The notes beneath the pieces were generated by a model, which worked only from the letters and a program-made list of their open reading frames with translations, was not told where the DNA came from and did not search any database. Below, piece by piece: positions 6,054 to 7,856 of a stretch of 7,856 bases of DNA. A program made the position numbers and the translations under genes. Source of the DNA: Allosphingosinicella sp. Its GTDB lineage: Bacteria > Pseudomonadota > Alphaproteobacteria > Sphingomonadales > Sphingomonadaceae. The DNA is taken from the NCBI GenBank assembly GCA_030146745.1, contig JASLBD010000481.1, positions 1 to 7,856 of the forward strand, read 5' to 3'. Within the stretch, counting starts at the first letter, position 1. Every line of letters begins with the position of its first letter.

Positions 6054-6056
6054 AAG
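6028..6056 (+). promoter_or_regulatory. Sigma70-like promoter for the ABA4-like/7-TM operon
   Basis: TTGACG at 6028-6033 matches the -35 consensus at 5 of 6 positions. After exactly 17 bp, CATAAG at 6051-6056 matches -10 at 4 of 6. The expected transcript start is near 6063, giving a ~28-nt leader with GGAG before the TTG start at 6091. The -35 lies inside the tetR coding sequence (codons 7-9). It overlaps the left arm of the inverted repeat, so TetR binding should block it. It is predicted from consensus only. Confidence 0.5.
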
Positions 6057-6071
6057 CAATCTATACAGCGT
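6031..6071. promoter_or_regulatory. Putative TetR operator: 13-bp inverted repeat, 15-bp spacer
   Basis: ACGCTGTCTAGAT (6031-6043) and ATCTATACAGCGT (6059-6071) are reverse complements at 12 of 13 positions and are separated by 15 bp. The tetR ATG (6051-6053) lies in the spacer. The left arm sits between the -35 and -10 of the plus-strand promoter, and the right arm covers the -10 of the tetR promoter. Centre-to-centre spacing is 28 bp, longer than one compact TetR site, so two dimers or a looped arrangement are possible. A smaller 17-bp imperfect palindrome, TCTATACAGCGTTAAGA (6060-6076), overlaps the right arm and is an alternative single-dimer site. Confidence 0.6.
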
Positions 6072-6088
6072 TAAGACTGGAGTGGCAA
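6060..6088 (-). promoter_or_regulatory. Sigma70-like promoter for tetR, positioned for a leaderless transcript
   Basis: On the minus strand TTGCCA (complement of 6083-6088; 5 of 6 to -35) is followed after 17 bp by TATAGA (complement of 6060-6065; TATA core present). Six bases separate the -10 from the A of the tetR ATG at 6053, so transcription should begin at or within a base or two of the start codon. No Shine-Dalgarno precedes the ATG, which agrees with this. The -35 overlaps the leader of the divergent gene. Confidence 0.5.
6079..6082 (+). promoter_or_regulatory. Shine-Dalgarno GGAG deciding the TTG start of the ABA4-like gene
   Basis: GGAG at 6079-6082 lies 8 bp before TTG 6091, normal spacing. 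An in-frame GTG at 6082 overlaps the last G of the motif and is too close to use it. No in-frame ATG exists between the promoter and 6091. This supports TTG 6091 as the start. Confidence 0.55.
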
Positions 6089-6090
6089 CC

Positions 6091-6540
6091 TTGCTCGATC
6101 CCGCTTTCGCCTTCGGCTTCGCCAACAATTTCGGCCTGCTCGCCTGGGCGGCGCTGCTGCTGTCGCTGTTCGTGCCGAAGCTGCGCCGCTTCGTCTGGCC
6201 GGCGACCCAGTTCGCGATCCCGCTCGCCTGGGCCGCGCTCTACGTGGTCCTGCTCGCCCGCGGCTTGCCGAAAGCCGAGGGCGGCTTCGACTCGATCGAG
6301 GGCGTGCGCGGTCTTTTCGCCAACGATTCCGCGCTGACCGCCGGCTGGCTCCATTATCTCGCCTTCGATCTCTTCGTCGGCACCTGGATCGCCCGCGATT
6401 CGGCCGAGCGCGGAATGCACGGCCTGATGGTCGCCCCCTGCCTCGCCCTCACCCTCCTCGCCGGCCCGGCGGGCCTGCTCGGCTACATCATCCTGCGCCT
6501 CGCCTTCGGCCGGCGCCCCAAGACGGAGACCGTGTCGTGA
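6091..6540 (+). CDS. ABA4-like family (DUF4281) integral membrane protein
   Basis: A 149-residue protein with four predicted membrane segments (about 8-28, 38-57, 83-100, 111-137) and a basic C-terminus (GRRPKTETVS). The block WLHYLAFDLFVGTWIARDSAERG (from residue 86) followed by a Pro-containing hydrophobic stretch, APCLALTLLAGPAGLLGYII, matches my recollection of the ABA4-like/DUF4281 family. Plant ABA4 is needed for neoxanthin formation; the bacterial members have no settled function, so no role is claimed. I start it at TTG 6091, giving MLDPAFAFGFANNFGLLAW, with GGAG 8 bp upstream. Earlier in-frame starts would lie in the promoter region or in tetR. Its stop overlaps the start of the next gene as GTGA, implying translational coupling. 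It is divergent from tetR, which probably represses it. Confidence 0.8.
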   Translation: MLDPAFAFGFANNFGLLAWAALLLSLFVPKLRRFVWPATQFAIPLAWAALYVVLLARGLPKAEGGFDSIEGVRGLFANDSALTAGWLHYLAFDLFVGTWIARDSAERGMHGLMVAPCLALTLLAGPAGLLGYIILRLAFGRRPKTETVS

Positions 6541-7361
6541 CCGCTCTCGTCCTCCCCGCCCCGATCGGACGCCTCCCAATCCTGTCCGAGCTCATAGAGC
6601 GCCAGCGAACGCTCGCGCTCTACGGCCTCGCGACCTTGCTCCTCGCCGTTCCGGTCCTTGCCCTGCAGGCGATCGACCCGCGTACCCTGAACGGCGTCGG
6701 CGTCTGGCTGAAGCCGGCCAAGTTCCTGGTTTCGGTCGGAATCTTCTCGCTCACCATGGCCTGGTTCTGGGACTATGTCCGGCCCGAGCGCCGCGACAGC
6801 CGGGCGATGCGCCGGACGGCAAGGGTCCTGGTCGCCGCCGCCACCTTCGAGCTCCTCTACATCGCCCTCCAGGCGGCCCGCGGCCTCGACTCGCACTTCA
6901 ACCTCAGCTCGGCCTTCCACATCGCCATGTACGCCCTGATGGGAATCGCCGCCGTCGCTCTCACCGCCACCACCCTGCCGCTCGCCTGGGAGATCGCCCG
7001 GCGCCCGCGCTCCGGCCTCAGCCGCGATTTCAGGGCCGCGGTCGTGACCGGCCTCGTCCTCACCTTCCTGCTCGGCGCGGGCTTCGGCGGCTACATGAGC
7101 GCCCAGCCCGGCCATTCGGTCGGCGCCGAGGGCGGACGGGTCTTCTTCTTCGGCTGGAACCGGAGCGGCGGCGACCTTCGCATCGCCCACTTCCTCGGGA
7201 TTCACGCCCAGCAGGCGATCCCTTTGATCGCGGCCCTGGTGGCGGGCCAGAGCGTCCGAGCGCGCTGGACGGCGCTGGGCGCGGGCACGCTCGCCTACGT
7301 GGCGGTGACCCTGGGGGTGTTCCTGCAAGCGGTCGCAGGCAGGCCGCTGCTTCCGCTCTAG
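6537..7361 (+). CDS. Uncharacterised 7-TM integral membrane protein, coupled to the ABA4-like gene
   Basis: A 274-residue protein I do not recognise as a named family. About seven membrane segments can be placed (25-44, 58-78, 97-113, 127-149, 166-185, 222-237, 245-265). Conserved-looking, function-like features are WLKPAKF (57-63), FHIAMYALMG (127-136) and FFFGWNRSGGDLRIAHFLGIHAQQ (203-226). The histidines H128, H218 and H223 near membrane edges could bind a metal or haem, but that is conjecture. The GTG start at 6537 overlaps the previous stop by GTGA, with GGAG 8 bp upstream (6525-6528), so the pair is one translationally coupled operon. The stop lies 9 bp from the stop of the convergent GFA gene, and no terminator is visible between them. 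Function is probably linked to the ABA4-like partner and the TetR ligand. Confidence 0.85.
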   Translation: MTALVLPAPIGRLPILSELIERQRTLALYGLATLLLAVPVLALQAIDPRTLNGVGVWLKPAKFLVSVGIFSLTMAWFWDYVRPERRDSRAMRRTARVLVAAATFELLYIALQAARGLDSHFNLSSAFHIAMYALMGIAAVALTATTLPLAWEIARRPRSGLSRDFRAAVVTGLVLTFLLGAGFGGYMSAQPGHSVGAEGGRVFFFGWNRSGGDLRIAHFLGIHAQQAIPLIAALVAGQSVRARWTALGAGTLAYVAVTLGVFLQAVAGRPLLPL

Positions 7362-7370
7362 GAGCTGTGT

Positions 7371-7748
7371 TCAACTCAGCGCCGCCCGCGCCTTTTCCCA
7401 GTTCCGCCCGTCGAAGCTGCGCACCGTCATCGACAGCCCGGACACGTCGTCCAGCGCGTTGACGTTGAGGCTCCAGGCCTCGGGGTGGGACCGCGGCTGG
7501 TAGAAGCTCTTCACCCCGCAGACCGAGCAGAAGAGATGGTCGGCGGTCCCGGTGCCGAAGCGGTAATGGGTCAGCGCCCCCTCACCCGACAGCAACCGGA
7601 AATCCGAATGGGGCACGATCAGGTGGCGAAAGCCGGTCATCGCGCAGATCGAGCAGTTGCAATCGAGCACCTCCACCGCGCCCGGCACCTCCGCCTCGAA
7701 GCGCACCGCCCGGCAATGGCATCCGCCGGAGATCGTCACCCGGTCCAT
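7371..7748 (-). CDS. GFA/CENP-V domain zinc-binding protein
   Basis: A 125-residue protein with the glutathione-dependent formaldehyde-activating (GFA) fold signature. Cysteines lie at C10 and C12 (GGCHC), C30, C32 and C35 (DCNCSIC), and C74 and C77 (FCSVCG). In GFA-family enzymes these bind a structural and a catalytic zinc. FCSVCGVKSFYQPRSHP and the preceding FGTGTADHLF are typical. Most family members of this length are not true formaldehyde-glutathione synthases, and their substrate is unknown; I assign only the family. It is full-length for the family and cytoplasmic. Start ATG 7748 leads directly to GGCHC at the usual distance. No clear Shine-Dalgarno is seen. A truncated gene ends 17 bp upstream on the same strand, so co-transcription or coupling by re-initiation is likely. 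It converges with the 7-TM gene. Confidence 0.9.
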   Translation of the reverse strand: MDRVTISGGCHCRAVRFEAEVPGAVEVLDCNCSICAMTGFRHLIVPHSDFRLLSGEGALTHYRFGTGTADHLFCSVCGVKSFYQPRSHPEAWSLNVNALDDVSGLSMTVRSFDGRNWEKARAALS

Positions 7749-7765
7749 GGCAGACGGGCCGGCGA

Positions 7766-7856
7766 TCAGCGCGCGGGCGGCTTGCGGGGCGGACGGCCGC
7801 CGCCGCCCTTGCCGGGCGGGCGGCCCGGCGCGGCGCCGTCGCGCTTGGGCGGCGGA
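7766..7856 (-). CDS. 3' fragment: basic Pro/Gly/Arg-rich C-terminal tail
   Basis: The minus-strand frame ending in TGA (complement of 7766-7768) encodes a 29-residue C-terminus: PPPKRDGAAPGRPPGKGGGG followed by RPPRKPPAR. Low-complexity, strongly basic tails like this are common on alphaproteobacterial RNA-binding proteins such as large-subunit pseudouridine synthases (RluB type) and DEAD-box helicases. The fragment is too short to choose, and no symbol is given. Another frame is also open here and runs into the GFA ATG, but its composition is less protein-like. The stop lies 17 bp from the GFA start, suggesting one transcript. Confidence 0.5.
   Translation of the reverse strand, partial: PPPKRDGAAPGRPPGKGGGGRPPRKPPAR

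Noticed and set aside
6483..7328. Minus-strand open frame of 281 codons opposite the 7-TM gene
   Set aside because: Low-complexity Glu/Gly/Arg composition typical of antisense frames. The plus-strand frame has membrane segments, a ribosome site and coupling to its neighbour.
7362..7370. Bidirectional terminator between the 7-TM and GFA genes
   Set aside because: Only 9 bp lie between the stops, with no stem longer than three pairs and no T-tract.

Overview
The window is very G+C-rich, with strong GC3 bias and dense gene packing. Its gene content (Sel1-like/prolyl-4-hydroxylase oxygenase, WHG-type TetR, ABA4-like membrane protein, MHS-type transporter) and the repeats in its gaps look alphaproteobacterial, most likely a sphingomonad (Sphingomonadales). 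This placement is inferred from protein and repeat style only; no rRNA or other phylogenetic marker is present.

Layout. At 1-54 (minus) is the first 18 codons of a gene starting with a signal-peptide-like sequence, divergent from a complete 2OG-Fe(II) oxygenase of the prolyl 4-hydroxylase type (180-1169, plus). The oxygenase converges on a class III calcineurin-like metallophosphoesterase (1264-2199, minus). A palindromic element with a perfect 19-bp terminal inverted repeat lies between them and supplies the last 13 residues and stop codon of the phosphoesterase. Upstream of the phosphoesterase is an array of three identical 19-bp palindromes (2301-2460). Alanine racemase follows (alr, 2453-3499, minus), then a two-unit inverted repeat (3537-3624), then a 12-TM MHS-family symporter with an unusual ~95-residue periplasmic insert (3628-5223, minus). 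A second copy of the first palindromic element (5289-5427), in the opposite orientation, separates the transporter from a TetR regulator (5439-6053, minus).

The TetR gene is divergent from a translationally coupled pair: an ABA4-like (DUF4281) 4-TM protein starting at TTG (6091-6540, plus) and an unrecognised 7-TM protein (6537-7361, plus). The divergent control region is tiny. It holds two back-to-back sigma70-like promoters overlapped by a near-perfect 13-bp inverted repeat, and the tetR start appears to be leaderless. This TetR/ABA4-like/7-TM module is the best candidate for an undescribed system here.

The right end holds a GFA/CENP-V family zinc protein (7371-7748, minus), preceded 17 bp upstream by the basic Pro/Gly/Arg-rich C-terminal tail of a truncated gene (7766-7856, minus).

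How genes work together: alr (D-alanine for peptidoglycan) and the phosphoesterase read as ordinary housekeeping or accessory genes with no evident shared pathway. The only clear functional unit is the TetR-controlled membrane-protein pair. The window is also notable for carrying three unrelated families of palindromic extragenic repeats within about 4.3 kb. No tRNA, rRNA, CRISPR array, transposase gene or prophage gene was seen.
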